24,763 nt of DNA, from positions 1 to 24,763 of the forward strand of contig DHPN01000022.1 in assembly GCA_002407925.1 (NCBI GenBank). Reading direction: 5' to 3'. This document shows positions 1 through 7,425 of this stretch, piece by piece (the stretch's first letter is position 1; every line of letters starts with the position of its first letter). The position numbers and the translations under genes were made by a program. The notes beneath the pieces are model-generated. The model worked only from the letters and a program-made list of their open reading frames with translations. It did not search any database and was not told where the DNA came from. This DNA is from Atopobiaceae bacterium UBA5363 (GTDB taxonomy: Bacteria; Actinomycetota; Coriobacteriia; Coriobacteriales; Atopobiaceae).

Positions 1-998
1 CCCTTGAAAGCGTCAGAAGACTTGGCATCAAGGTTGAGGATTTGCTTCCGCAGGTGCTCTTGGCTGGAGAGAAAGCTGGAGTTCTCTCTGAGGATGGCGC
101 ACGCCTCCTTGACGCAGAGGGGGATCTGCAGCCAGGTTGCCCACTTTGCCCACCCGAAGGTGATGCGGGCACGGGCATGATCGCGACAAATTCAGTCGCC
201 CAGCGTACAGGTAATGTCTCAGCGGGCACATCAGTTTTTTCCATGGTTGTGCTCGAGCATGCCTTGAAGGACCAGACGGTGCCCGCAATTGACTTTGTGA
301 TGACGCCCGATGGGAACCCGGTTGCGATGGTGCATTGCAATAACTGCACGTCTGATATCAATGCATGGATCAATTTGCTGAAGAGCTATAACGACTTAAT
401 GGGCTTTGAGGTAGACACGTCTGAGCTTTACACCAAGCTGTTCTCTGCTGCACTGGACGCTGACAAAACAGCTGGCGGGCTTGTGAGCAGTCCATTCGTT
501 TCAGGTGAGAACATCATGGGGGTACAGGTTGGACATCCCATGGTTCTCCGCAGGCAGCATGCTGATTTTTCGATTGCGAACTTCATGCGCATGCACATCA
601 TGGCCGCGTTTGGGACGCTCAAGGTTGGCAACGATATCTTGAAGAAAGAGGACGTCAGAATCGATAAGCTCTATGGGCATGGTGGCATTTTTAAGACTCC
701 AAAAGTGGCTCAGTCCATTTTGGCAGCCGCAATGGATGCCCCTGTCACGGTCCTCTCGACAGCAGGAGAAGGCGGCGCTTGGGGTCAGGCGGTGGCCGCC
801 TCGTATATGATTCATAGGTCTGAGGGACAAAGTCTGGATGAATACCTCAGCGATAAGGTTTTTGTTGGCATGCAAGGAGTGACAATTGACCCAGATCCGG
901 CCGACGTGGCCGGCTATGACAAGTTTATTGAGCTCTTCAAACAGATGAACGAGATTGAAAAGACGGCAGAAGCGTCGATTAAAGAGGATTTGGACTGA
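1..998 (+). CDS. FGGY-family carbohydrate (pentulose) kinase, 5'-truncated by window edge
   Basis: The reading frame is open from codon position 3 and ends with TGA at 996-998, so the N-terminal half lies outside the window. About 331 residues are visible. They carry the C-terminal FGGY kinase domain: GDAGTGM (glycine/Asp sugar- and ATP-site motif), SAGTSVFSM, then YGHGGIFKTPKVAQSILAAA with PVTV, and GEGGAWGQAVAAS, the usual order in COG1070 kinases. These enzymes phosphorylate xylulose, ribulose or related sugars with ATP in the cytoplasm. An AraD-type epimerase follows 86 bases downstream, so a pentulose such as L-ribulose or xylulose is the likely substrate. Without the N-terminal sugar-binding half I cannot choose between xylulokinase and L-ribulokinase, and I give no symbol. 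Family is sure; substrate is inferred. Confidence 0.88.
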   Translation, partial: LESVRRLGIKVEDLLPQVLLAGEKAGVLSEDGARLLDAEGDLQPGCPLCPPEGDAGTGMIATNSVAQRTGNVSAGTSVFSMVVLEHALKDQTVPAIDFVMTPDGNPVAMVHCNNCTSDINAWINLLKSYNDLMGFEVDTSELYTKLFSAALDADKTAGGLVSSPFVSGENIMGVQVGHPMVLRRQHADFSIANFMRMHIMAAFGTLKVGNDILKKEDVRIDKLYGHGGIFKTPKVAQSILAAAMDAPVTVLSTAGEGGAWGQAVAASYMIHRSEGQSLDEYLSDKVFVGMQGVTIDPDPADVAGYDKFIELFKQMNEIEKTAEASIKEDLD

Positions 999-1084
999 AC
1001 GACAAAGATATTATTTGGCGTAATAGGATGGCTGCATGCCGGAGTCAAGTGCAGTTTGAAAACGATGGTATGAGGGGGACGTAT

Positions 1085-1798
1085 ATGTTGCTCAAAGAAA
1101 TGCGTGAGCAGGTCTATGAGGCTAACATGGACTTGCCCAAGCATGGTTTGGTAGTCTTTACCTGGGGTAATGCCTCTGCGTTCGATCGTGACAGGGGCTT
1201 GTTTGTAATCAAGCCCTCAGGTGTCAGCTATGACAAGCTGACCCCTGAGAATCTTGTCGTATGCGACTTGGAAGGCAAGGTGGTCGAAGGCACGCTACGG
1301 CCTTCCTCTGATACGCCCACGCATGCCATTCTCTACAAAACTTGGGGCGACAAGATTGGCGGCATCGTGCACACGCACTCTGCAGCTGCTGTCGCATGGG
1401 CTCAAGCTGGCCGTGCAATCCCTTGCTATGGCACAACCCAAGCTGACTACTTCTATGGCGAGGTTCCCTGCATGAGAGGCCTCACCAAAGAAGAGATTGA
1501 GCAAGCGTATGAGCTCAATACCGGCAAGGTGATCATTGAGGGCTTCAAGGGCAAAGATATCGTTGCCCAACCAGGGTGTCTTGTGCGCAACCACGGGCCT
1601 TTCTCTTGGGGCTCAGATGCCGCTGAGGCCGTTTACCATGCTGTTGTGATGGAGGAGGTGGCCAAGATGGCGCGCGATACAGAGCTCATTTGTCGCAGTG
1701 CAGACAAGCCTTGTGCTGAGGCTCTTGCGCCGCAATACCTTCTTGACAAGCATTACATGCGCAAGCATGGCCCCAACGCCTACTACGGACAGAAGTGA
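1085..1798 (+). CDS. araD: L-ribulose-5-phosphate 4-epimerase (class II aldolase/AraD family)
   Basis: This 237-residue protein is close to the usual ~231. It interconverts L-ribulose 5-phosphate and D-xylulose 5-phosphate using a bound divalent metal. Visible motifs match E. coli AraD nearly position for position: GNAS (28-31), IKPSG (42-46), SSDTPTH with Asp76, HTHS with His96 and His98, QADYF with Asp121, VRNHGPF with His170, and a C-terminal YYGQ with Tyr234. These cover the metal ligands and the catalytic Asp and Tyr. The start is set at ATG 1085 because AGGGGG sits 6 bases upstream. The in-frame ATGs at 1028 and 1070 lack such a site and would add residues absent from the family. It probably shares a transcript with the upstream kinase, and its product is the substrate of the phosphoketolase encoded nearby. 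UlaF/SgbE-type epimerases of the same family are the main alternative. Confidence 0.92.
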   Translation: MLLKEMREQVYEANMDLPKHGLVVFTWGNASAFDRDRGLFVIKPSGVSYDKLTPENLVVCDLEGKVVEGTLRPSSDTPTHAILYKTWGDKIGGIVHTHSAAAVAWAQAGRAIPCYGTTQADYFYGEVPCMRGLTKEEIEQAYELNTGKVIIEGFKGKDIVAQPGCLVRNHGPFSWGSDAAEAVYHAVVMEEVAKMARDTELICRSADKPCAEALAPQYLLDKHYMRKHGPNAYYGQK

Positions 1799-1825
1799 CT
1801 CCGTCCCCCACTTCCCCTTCCTTTT

Positions 1826-1878
1826 TGCCAAAGGCCTATCCGCGATCATTGATCGGGTGGGCCTTTGGCATTACTTTG
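1826..1878 (+). terminator. Probable intrinsic terminator after araD
   Basis: Arms TGCCAAAGGCC (1826-1836) and GGCCTTTGGCA (1860-1870) form an 11-bp perfect stem. A second inner repeat, CGATCA-T-TGATCG, lies in the loop. The following tract is only moderately T-rich (TTACTTT), so this may be a weak terminator or an mRNA-stabilising hairpin. It starts 28 bases after the araD stop. Confidence 0.6.
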
Positions 1879-1962
1879 GCATTAGTGCTCATGTGGCAAA
1901 GAGCTGGCAGCTAAGGAAGTGACGGTGCTAGGCGTTCTTGAGAGAGGCAAAAATCTAGAGCC

Positions 1963-2988
1963 TTAGTTTTGGGAGAAGGAGAAGATTGTCTTTGAGTGAA
2001 AGGGATGTTCAGGGGTAAAGATCGGTTGGGGAAAGTTCTTGTGGTGGATCGCATCAGGAGGAAACTGCGTTTCGATCGCTATGCCTGCCCCCTTTCCATA
2101 GGCGACCCCGTCTTTTCCGCGGGCTACGTCTAAGTATTCAGAGGTGTAGAGTTGTAGCCCGGGCGCATCTGTTGAGATGTCGAGAGCTATGCCCGAGAGG
2201 TCGCCCTCAAGGCGTGCGGCGTGCTGGAGACGATGTTCGTATGCTCCAGCAAGGAGGAAATTGTGGTCATACCTTGCGCCTAGCCCAGATGCGAGGCTAC
2301 GCTTCTTGCGGAAGTCGAAAACGCTGCCATCAACTTTTCTTATTTCCCCAGTTGGTATGTTCTCCTCATTTGGGGGTGTATAGGAGTCGCTGTCGAGCAT
2401 AAGCGTATGGCCAAGAGCGCTACCCGACGCATGTCCGTTGAGGTTCCAGTATGCGTGGCAAGTAAGATTTACAATCGTCGCTTCCGACGGCTGTGCATCA
2501 TAGCTTATTTCTAGGGCATTTGACTCGTCAAGGCGGTAGTTGACTGCAATCTTGAGTGAACCTGGAAAGCCCTGGTCATTTGGCTCGCTTGTCAGCTCAA
2601 AGGCCACGCTGTCATTAGAGGCTTGAACTCTATGGGTCCACAAGCGCTGAAAATACATGTGCGGGCCGCTGTGGAGGTTGTTAGGTCCCTCGTTTGCAGT
2701 CAAATGGTAAGAAACGCCATTTAACTTGAATGAGGCCTGTGCGATACGGTTGGCGCAGCGACCAACTATGGCGCCGAAGTCAGGACCATTGACTTTATAG
2801 CCAGCCGCGCTGTCATAGCCTAAAAGGACATCAGGTCTGTTGCCGTGTCTGTCTGGTACGCGTACGAGGACTAGGTCGGCTCCAAGATCAGATACGCCGA
2901 CCGTCATGCCGCTGTCATTTGACAGGAGGTATAAATTGGCGCGTCTGCCATCGGAAAGGGTGCCGAAGGGCAACGTTGCTTGATGCAT
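1963..2988 (-). CDS. galM: Aldose 1-epimerase (galactose mutarotase)
   Basis: At 341 residues it has the normal family length. It interconverts alpha and beta anomers of aldohexoses (and some pentoses) in the cytoplasm. Motifs in order: FGAIVGRCANRI (71-82, with the substrate-binding Asn-Arg pair), NNLHSGP (His106), NLTCHAYWNLNG (catalytic acid His178), YDHNFLL (Asp241) and GIAIETQFPPDA (catalytic base Glu306). All expected catalytic residues are present. The ATG at 2986-2988 is preceded on its strand by AAGGAGA at a good distance. It converges on the araD gene and is divergent from xfp across a 365-bp spacer. The carbohydrate neighbourhood fits a role in sugar entry to catabolism; the exact sugar is not shown. 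Confidence 0.93.
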   Translation of the reverse strand: MHQATLPFGTLSDGRRANLYLLSNDSGMTVGVSDLGADLVLVRVPDRHGNRPDVLLGYDSAAGYKVNGPDFGAIVGRCANRIAQASFKLNGVSYHLTANEGPNNLHSGPHMYFQRLWTHRVQASNDSVAFELTSEPNDQGFPGSLKIAVNYRLDESNALEISYDAQPSEATIVNLTCHAYWNLNGHASGSALGHTLMLDSDSYTPPNEENIPTGEIRKVDGSVFDFRKKRSLASGLGARYDHNFLLAGAYEHRLQHAARLEGDLSGIALDISTDAPGLQLYTSEYLDVARGKDGVAYGKGAGIAIETQFPPDAIHHKNFPQPIFTPEHPFHSKTIFSFSQN

Positions 2989-3088
2989 ATATTCTCCTTT
3001 GTCGACTTTTCTCTACTATAAAATGCTTTCGTCATCTTTGATTTCGTCATTTCGGTTAGTGACACTGAAGAACCTGAGAGAAAAGGTT

Positions 3089-3108
3089 TGTAAACACTAT
3101 TGTTTACA
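3089..3108. promoter_or_regulatory. Operator-like palindrome TGTAAACA-N4-TGTTTACA
   Basis: TGTAAACA (3089-3096), CTAT, TGTTTACA (3101-3108) is a perfect 8+4+8 inverted repeat between galM and xfp. The same half-site recurs at 3164-3171 and 3317-3330. A LacI-family repressor gene lies just beyond xfp and is the obvious candidate to bind it; that link is inference. Confidence 0.6.
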
Positions 3109-3162
3109 GTTAGGAACAGTTTGACCGCACTTGTAGAAAAGCAAAGGGATTGCCCGATGGAG

Positions 3163-3172
3163 CTGTTTACAG
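3163..3172. promoter_or_regulatory. Single TGTTTACA half-site in the xfp upstream region
   Basis: CTGTTTACAG contains an exact copy of the 8-base half-site of the 3089-3108 palindrome, without a clear partner. It may be an auxiliary site or chance. Confidence 0.35.
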
Positions 3173-3316
3173 ATGAACGGTATAATTTAGAGGTTAAATG
3201 GTTTTATTACAGCAGGTTAACTCTATAAAACCGCATGAATGGCAGTAGTTTCAAGTATTTTTTCATAAATTTGTAGGTTGAACGTTTATATCGATAAATC
3301 GAGGTAAAATCAACTT

Positions 3317-3330
3317 TGTTTATGTAAACA
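3317..3330. promoter_or_regulatory. Operator-like palindrome TGTTTA-TG-TAAACA before xfp
   Basis: A 6+2+6 inverted repeat lies 11 bases before the xfp Shine-Dalgarno site and 24 bases before the ATG, just downstream of a TAAAAT hexamer (3305-3310). A repressor bound here would block early transcription of xfp. It shares the TGTTTA/TAAACA core with the 3089-3108 site, and the two centres are about 225 bp apart, a distance compatible with looping. Confidence 0.55.
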
Positions 3331-3353
3331 CCTTTCTTTGAAGGAGAGAGGCT

Positions 3354-5879
3354 ATGGAAGAGTCCTTTGGAACTCCTTGGACCAAGCTTGATCATCCTGT
3401 GCCCGAAGAGGAAATAGAGTGGGTCGACAAGTACTGGCGTGCTGCCAACTATATGTCTGTCGGCCAAATCTACCTACGCTCCAACCCATTAATGCGCAAG
3501 GACTGGGTAGATGAGAAGACAGGTCAAGTGCGAGACTTTGGCCGCGCAGATGTTAAGTACCGTCTCGTCGGTCACTGGGGTACTACCTCTGGTATCAACT
3601 TTTTAATGGGTCATGTGAACCGTCTTATTCATGACCACGGACAAAATACCGTTTTTCTGATGGGCCCTGGCCATGGTGGACCTGCTGGCACGTCGCAGTC
3701 GATTCTCGATGGAACGTACCGCGAAAGGTATCCGTTTATTACAGACGACGAGGTGGGGTTGGAGAAGTTCTTCCGCCGCTTTTCTTATCCAGGTGGTATA
3801 CCGAGCCACTTTGCACCTGAAACCCCTGGTTCGATCCATGAGGGAGGCGAGCTCGGCTATACGCTTTCCCATGCTTATGGAGCTGTGCTTTCCAATCCGT
3901 CCCTGCTCGCAGTTGCTGTCGTCGGCGATGGCGAGGCAGAGACAGGCCCTCTTGCCACCTCTTGGCAAACCAATAAGCTCGTGAACCCGCTCACCGACGG
4001 CATTGTTTTGCCGATCCTGCACCTCAACGGCTATAAGATTGCGAATCCGACGATACTTGCGCGCATCTCCGACGAGGAGCGCGACGAGTTCTTCCGCGGC
4101 ATGGGCTATCATCCTTACACGTTTGTTGCGGGATTTGACGAGGAAAGCCATCTGCAGATTCACAGGCGCTTCGCGGCGCTGCTCGAGCAAGTCTACGACG
4201 AGATCTGCAATATCAAGATCAGCGCCGCCCTTGACGAGACGCGTCGTCCGGCTTATCCGATGATCATCTTTAAGACCCCCAAGGGCTGGACCTGCCCGAA
4301 ATACATCGATGGAAAGAAGACGGAGGGCTCATGGCGCGCACACCAAGTGCCGCTAGCCTCCGCTAAAGACACCCATGAGCATTTTCGCGTCCTACGCAGC
4401 TGGCTTCGTTCCTACAAGCCTACGGAGCTTTGGGATGAGAACGGGACGCTTCGCCCTGAGGTTACCGAGTTCATGCCTAAGGGGGATTTGCGACTCGGCG
4501 CTAACCCGAACGCCAATGGTGGCTTGCGGCGCGAGGAGCTCAAACTTCCTAATATTAAAGACTATGAGCTGCCTGTCGAGGAAAGAGGCCATGGTTTCGG
4601 TACAACGGAAGCAACGCGTGTTTTTGGAGCCTATACACGAGATGTAATGAAGTATAACCTCACTCAGTTCCGTATCTTTGGTCCTGATGAGACAGCTTCG
4701 AACCGACTGCAGGCGGCATATACCCTCACAGACAAGCAGTGGAATGCAGGCTTTAACGCAGATCCTGAAAATGATGTGCATATGGGCCCTGTGGGTCAGG
4801 TTATAGAGCAGCTTTCCGAGCATCAGTGTGAGGGCCTGCTCGAGGGATTTGTTCTCACGGGGCGTCATGGTGTCTGGTCAAGCTATGAGAGCTTCATCCA
4901 TGTCGTTGACTCCATGGTAAACCAGCACTGCAAATGGCTCGAGTCCACGGTTCGCCATATTCCTTGGCGTGCCCCGATCTCAGGCCTCAACATCTTGCTC
5001 ACAAGCCATGTGTGGCGCCAAGACCATAACGGCTTCTCTCACCAAGACCCCGGCTTCGTCGATCTGCTGCTCAACAAGTGCTTCAACAATGATCATGTGG
5101 TGAACATCTACTATCCGTGCGACGCGAATATGCTGCTTGTGACTGCCGAGGAAGCATACAAGTCAACTAACTGCGTAAATGCAATCTTTGCCGGAAAGCA
5201 GCCAGCTCCTACGTTCTTGTCGATTGATGAGGCGCGCAAGGAATTCGCAAGTGGCGTTGGTGAATGGGAATGGGCCTCGAATGTAAAGGCGGGTGAGACG
5301 CCTGACGTTGTGATTGCCGCCTGTGGCGACGTTCCTACGCTCGAGGCGCTGGCAGCTACAGATGCTCTTGAGGACCTGGGGCTGAAGATCCGCTTCGTAA
5401 ACGTTGTCAAGCTTCTTGCGATCCAGAATGCATCTGAGAATGATCAAGCAATCTCGGACGAGGACTTCAAGGGCTACTTTGGGCCTGAGGGAACGCCGGT
5501 TTTGTTTGCCTTCCACGCATATGCGGGAACGATCCACCGTCTGATCTGGGATCGCCCCAATCACGACAGCTTCCATGTTCATGGCTATGAGGAGCAGGGA
5601 TCGACCACAACGCCTTATGACATGTTGCGGCAAAACCACATGGACCGTTGGGCCCTTGCTTCTGACGTGCTCTCGATGGTTGACAAGAAGCGGGGAACTA
5701 CAGCCTATGTCCAACAGATTAAAGAGTGGCTTGACTTCCGCGAGGAGGCATTCCAGTTTGCCGTTGATAACGGCTATGACCATCCGCGCTTCACAGAGTG
5801 GGTATGGCGCGACGTTGTCGGGCATCAAGACAACAGCGCTGCCGCTTTGAGCTCGACGGGCGGTGACAATGACGAGTAG
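3354..5879 (+). CDS. xfp: Xylulose-5-phosphate/fructose-6-phosphate phosphoketolase
   Basis: This thiamine-diphosphate enzyme cleaves xylulose 5-phosphate (and often fructose 6-phosphate) with phosphate to acetyl phosphate plus glyceraldehyde 3-phosphate or erythrose 4-phosphate. It has 841 residues, slightly longer than the usual 790-825. Motifs in order: GHWGTTSG (73-80), GPGHGGPAG (104-112), the IHEGGELGY signature (161-169), GDGEAETG (191-198) and HLNGYKI (223-229) of the ThDP site, the conserved LSEHQCEGLLEGF block (488-500), and WRQDHNGFSHQDPG (554-567). The start follows AAGGAGAG (3341-3348). It ends at a strong terminator, so it is probably transcribed alone. It is likely controlled through the TGTTTACA palindromes upstream. 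It accepts the product of the adjacent araD gene and is likely the central fermentative enzyme of this locus. Dual substrate use is a family property and cannot be proved here. Confidence 0.97.
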   Translation: MEESFGTPWTKLDHPVPEEEIEWVDKYWRAANYMSVGQIYLRSNPLMRKDWVDEKTGQVRDFGRADVKYRLVGHWGTTSGINFLMGHVNRLIHDHGQNTVFLMGPGHGGPAGTSQSILDGTYRERYPFITDDEVGLEKFFRRFSYPGGIPSHFAPETPGSIHEGGELGYTLSHAYGAVLSNPSLLAVAVVGDGEAETGPLATSWQTNKLVNPLTDGIVLPILHLNGYKIANPTILARISDEERDEFFRGMGYHPYTFVAGFDEESHLQIHRRFAALLEQVYDEICNIKISAALDETRRPAYPMIIFKTPKGWTCPKYIDGKKTEGSWRAHQVPLASAKDTHEHFRVLRSWLRSYKPTELWDENGTLRPEVTEFMPKGDLRLGANPNANGGLRREELKLPNIKDYELPVEERGHGFGTTEATRVFGAYTRDVMKYNLTQFRIFGPDETASNRLQAAYTLTDKQWNAGFNADPENDVHMGPVGQVIEQLSEHQCEGLLEGFVLTGRHGVWSSYESFIHVVDSMVNQHCKWLESTVRHIPWRAPISGLNILLTSHVWRQDHNGFSHQDPGFVDLLLNKCFNNDHVVNIYYPCDANMLLVTAEEAYKSTNCVNAIFAGKQPAPTFLSIDEARKEFASGVGEWEWASNVKAGETPDVVIAACGDVPTLEALAATDALEDLGLKIRFVNVVKLLAIQNASENDQAISDEDFKGYFGPEGTPVLFAFHAYAGTIHRLIWDRPNHDSFHVHGYEEQGSTTTPYDMLRQNHMDRWALASDVLSMVDKKRGTTAYVQQIKEWLDFREEAFQFAVDNGYDHPRFTEWVWRDVVGHQDNSAAALSSTGGDNDE

Positions 5880-5914
5880 GCGCCTTGAGTACTAAGCGTG
5901 CCTGCAAAGTTTGT

Positions 5915-5959
5915 GGCACGTCCTTTTGCGTGGCGACGCAGAAGGACGTGCCATTTTTT
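5915..5959 (+). terminator. Strong intrinsic terminator of xfp
   Basis: GGCACGTCCTT (5915-5925) pairs with AAGGACGTGCC (5942-5952). The inner TGCGT/ACGCA (5927-5931/5936-5940) extends it to about 17 base pairs with one G-U pair and a GGCG loop. A run of six T follows at 5954-5959. It sits 36 bases after the xfp stop. Confidence 0.93.
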
Positions 5960-5966
5960 GCCTTAG

Positions 5967-5995
5967 TTTCTTCTCGCCGATAGGCGTCGAAGAAA
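5967..5995. other. Second hairpin between xfp and the lacI-type gene
   Basis: TTTCTTC (5967-5973) pairs with GAAGAAA (5989-5995), and CGCC (5975-5978) with GGCG (5983-5986), around a GATA loop. It lies 43 bases downstream of the convergent repressor gene. Neither strand has a proper T tract after it, so a terminator role for the minus-strand gene is only possible. Confidence 0.35.
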
Positions 5996-6038
5996 GTGCC
6001 TAATTGAGGCTTACGCCCTTATGGGGAGGTTCGGCAGG

Positions 6039-7046
6039 CTAGCGTTGTTGGTATTCGGCAACACTGTCCCTTTCGATGAAGGTCGTGCTCACATGTGTGA
6101 CACAGGTATAGTCCGTGTTGCCTTGAGTCTGCTCTATGACTCGGCGCACGGCGAGCTCGCCGATCGCTTGCTTGGGGACACAAATCGTTGTAAGCGGCGG
6201 GGAGGATATAGATGCAAACGAAAGATCGTCAAAGCCGATCAGCGAAACCTCTTCAGGCACATGGATGTTATGTTTTGCAAGTGCCTGCATGGCGCCAACA
6301 GCCAGCACGTCATTGTCGGCAAAAAATGCCGTGGGCAACTCTGGCCCGTCGTTGAGCCATGCGTCCATATCGGCGAGCGCTGTGGAAAGCGTCGTGCCCA
6401 GGCTAGTCTGGAAGCGCTCGTCAATTGGCAGTGTTGCCTCTCTCATTGCGGTTTTGAAGCCGCGGTAGCGAAGGGGAAAGTTGCGAATTTGTGGGTTGCC
6501 GTGTAGATAGCCGATCTTTTTGTGACCCTTTGATATCAAATAGTTAACTGCACGGTAAGCGGAGGTTTCATTGGAAATTACGATAGAGTCCATGAAGCGA
6601 TGCGAACACCATCCGTCGACGATGACGAAGGGGGCTACGGAATCATAGAAGGGCTGGTAGTCCTTTTCCCACATCTCAGTTCCAAGCAATATGATTGCCC
6701 CCGTTGGATCAGAGCACATCTCCCTGATCTGATTTTTGGCTGAGGGATCAGGAAGGTTGACTGTCACATAGGTGGTGGGTAAGTTATGGCGCTTTGCCTC
6801 TCGCTCGATGCCGGTGATGACGACAGGGTGAAAGGCACTCTCGTCAATAATCCGCCCGCTTTTGCGCGCAATGACAAATTGAATGCGGTTGAGATGACCT
6901 TGCCGTTGGTAGCCCATGTCACGAGCCGCCTTGAGAATGATTTCGGCTGTCTGTTTGCTCACGCCTCGTTTGCGGTTCAACGCGTTGGATACTGTTGCAG
7001 GAGAGAAGCCTGTTTTCCGGCTGATATCCCTTACTCCGACCTTCAT
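6039..7046 (-). CDS. LacI-family transcriptional repressor
   Basis: The 335-residue protein has the standard LacI layout. An N-terminal helix-turn-helix (VRDISRKTGFSPATVSNALN) with VS..T.. and the AARDMGYQ hinge start is followed by a periplasmic-binding-protein-like sensor domain with GAIILLGTE, YLISKGHKKIGYL and the C-terminal PTAFFADNDVLAVGAMQAL and VSLIGFDD motifs. It should bind an operator as a dimer and release it with a sugar or sugar phosphate. I prefer ATG 7046: GGAG lies 6 bases upstream on its strand. The in-frame ATG four codons earlier (7058) has no ribosome-binding site. It converges on xfp, so the likely targets are the TGTTTACA palindromes before xfp and perhaps its own promoter. 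The effector is unknown. Confidence 0.93.
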   Translation of the reverse strand: MKVGVRDISRKTGFSPATVSNALNRKRGVSKQTAEIILKAARDMGYQRQGHLNRIQFVIARKSGRIIDESAFHPVVITGIEREAKRHNLPTTYVTVNLPDPSAKNQIREMCSDPTGAIILLGTEMWEKDYQPFYDSVAPFVIVDGWCSHRFMDSIVISNETSAYRAVNYLISKGHKKIGYLHGNPQIRNFPLRYRGFKTAMREATLPIDERFQTSLGTTLSTALADMDAWLNDGPELPTAFFADNDVLAVGAMQALAKHNIHVPEEVSLIGFDDLSFASISSPPLTTICVPKQAIGELAVRRVIEQTQGNTDYTCVTHVSTTFIERDSVAEYQQR

Positions 7047-7070
7047 AGCTGGCTCCATATAGGTTATGTG

Positions 7071-7108
7071 TGTAAATAAATGCTGGACTTTAAGTACTCG
7101 TGTTTATA
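7071..7108. promoter_or_regulatory. Degenerate inverted half-sites upstream of the lacI-type gene
   Basis: TGTAAATA (7071-7078) and TGTTTATA (7101-7108) face each other 22 bases apart, 25-62 bases before the repressor start. Each differs by one base from the TGTAAACA/TGTTTACA half-sites before xfp. This would fit autoregulation, but the AT-rich context makes chance matches likely. Confidence 0.3.
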
Positions 7109-7236
7109 TTAATTTAGCCGTTTGCACCTTGTATCAAGTCAAGAAAGTGCACTTTATTCTTAGTGGTTTGGCGATATCGGCAAAAGGTGCAAAAAAAGAC
7201 CTCAAATTGTGTAAAAAATTTTTGTTGCTGTTTGCT

Positions 7237-7253
7237 TTTTGGAACGTCCAAAA
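7237..7253. promoter_or_regulatory. Perfect palindrome TTTTGGA-ACG-TCCAAAA
   Basis: A 7+3+7 inverted repeat about 170 bases upstream of the TetR-family gene. Its length and symmetry are those of a dimeric regulator site. Like the palindrome at 7366-7380, it is centred on ACG. Confidence 0.4.
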
Positions 7254-7365
7254 CTCAAGGGCAAGGCTTAGAAAGTGCTGTGTGATGGCGTAGAGAAACG
7301 AGAAGTATGGGGAAGTCGTGCTCGCATTTTTGTAGGCTTTATTTATTACACACAATGAGTAATAA

Positions 7366-7380
7366 TACACAACGTGTGTA
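7366..7380. promoter_or_regulatory. Perfect palindrome TACACA-ACG-TGTGTA, candidate TetR operator
   Basis: A 6+3+6 inverted repeat 45 bases upstream of the TetR-family start. A further TACACAC at 7347-7353 also pairs with GTGTGTA at 7374-7380. The position and 15-bp symmetry are typical of an autoregulatory TetR-family operator; binding is inferred. Confidence 0.5.
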
Positions 7381-7425
7381 GTTATGTAAGCGGGCAAACC
7401 TTGAAGTGAAAAGTGAGACTTCCTC

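Larger units (their letters stand above)
2989..3353. other. Divergent galM/xfp control region (365 bp)
   Basis: No credible gene is present. The right half (about 3180-3335) is AT-rich. It contains three TGTTTACA-type motifs listed separately, a TTTAT-ATCG-ATAAA imperfect palindrome at 3285-3298, and the xfp ribosome-binding site AAGGAGAG at 3341-3348. A TAAAAT hexamer at 3305-3310 is a possible xfp -10 box, but no well-spaced -35 partner is clear. On the minus strand a TATAGT-like hexamer lies near 3013-3018, which could serve galM. Confidence 0.6.
7047..7425. other. AT-rich divergent spacer between lacI-type and tetR-type genes
   Basis: About 380 bp with no credible protein gene. It is much richer in A/T than its neighbours, with A and T runs (AAAAAATTTTT at 7213-7223). 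It carries the degenerate TGTAAATA/TGTTTATA pair near the repressor start and two palindromes nearer the TetR gene, all listed separately. No convincing -35/-10 pair for either divergent gene could be fixed by eye. Confidence 0.6.

Noticed and set aside
5163..5828. Long open frame (about 220 codons) on the minus strand opposite xfp, and a similar one at 3603-4190
   Set aside because: They lie fully inside xfp, have no ribosome-binding site, and their products are Cys/Arg-rich with no domain; they are antisense shadows of a strongly coding region.
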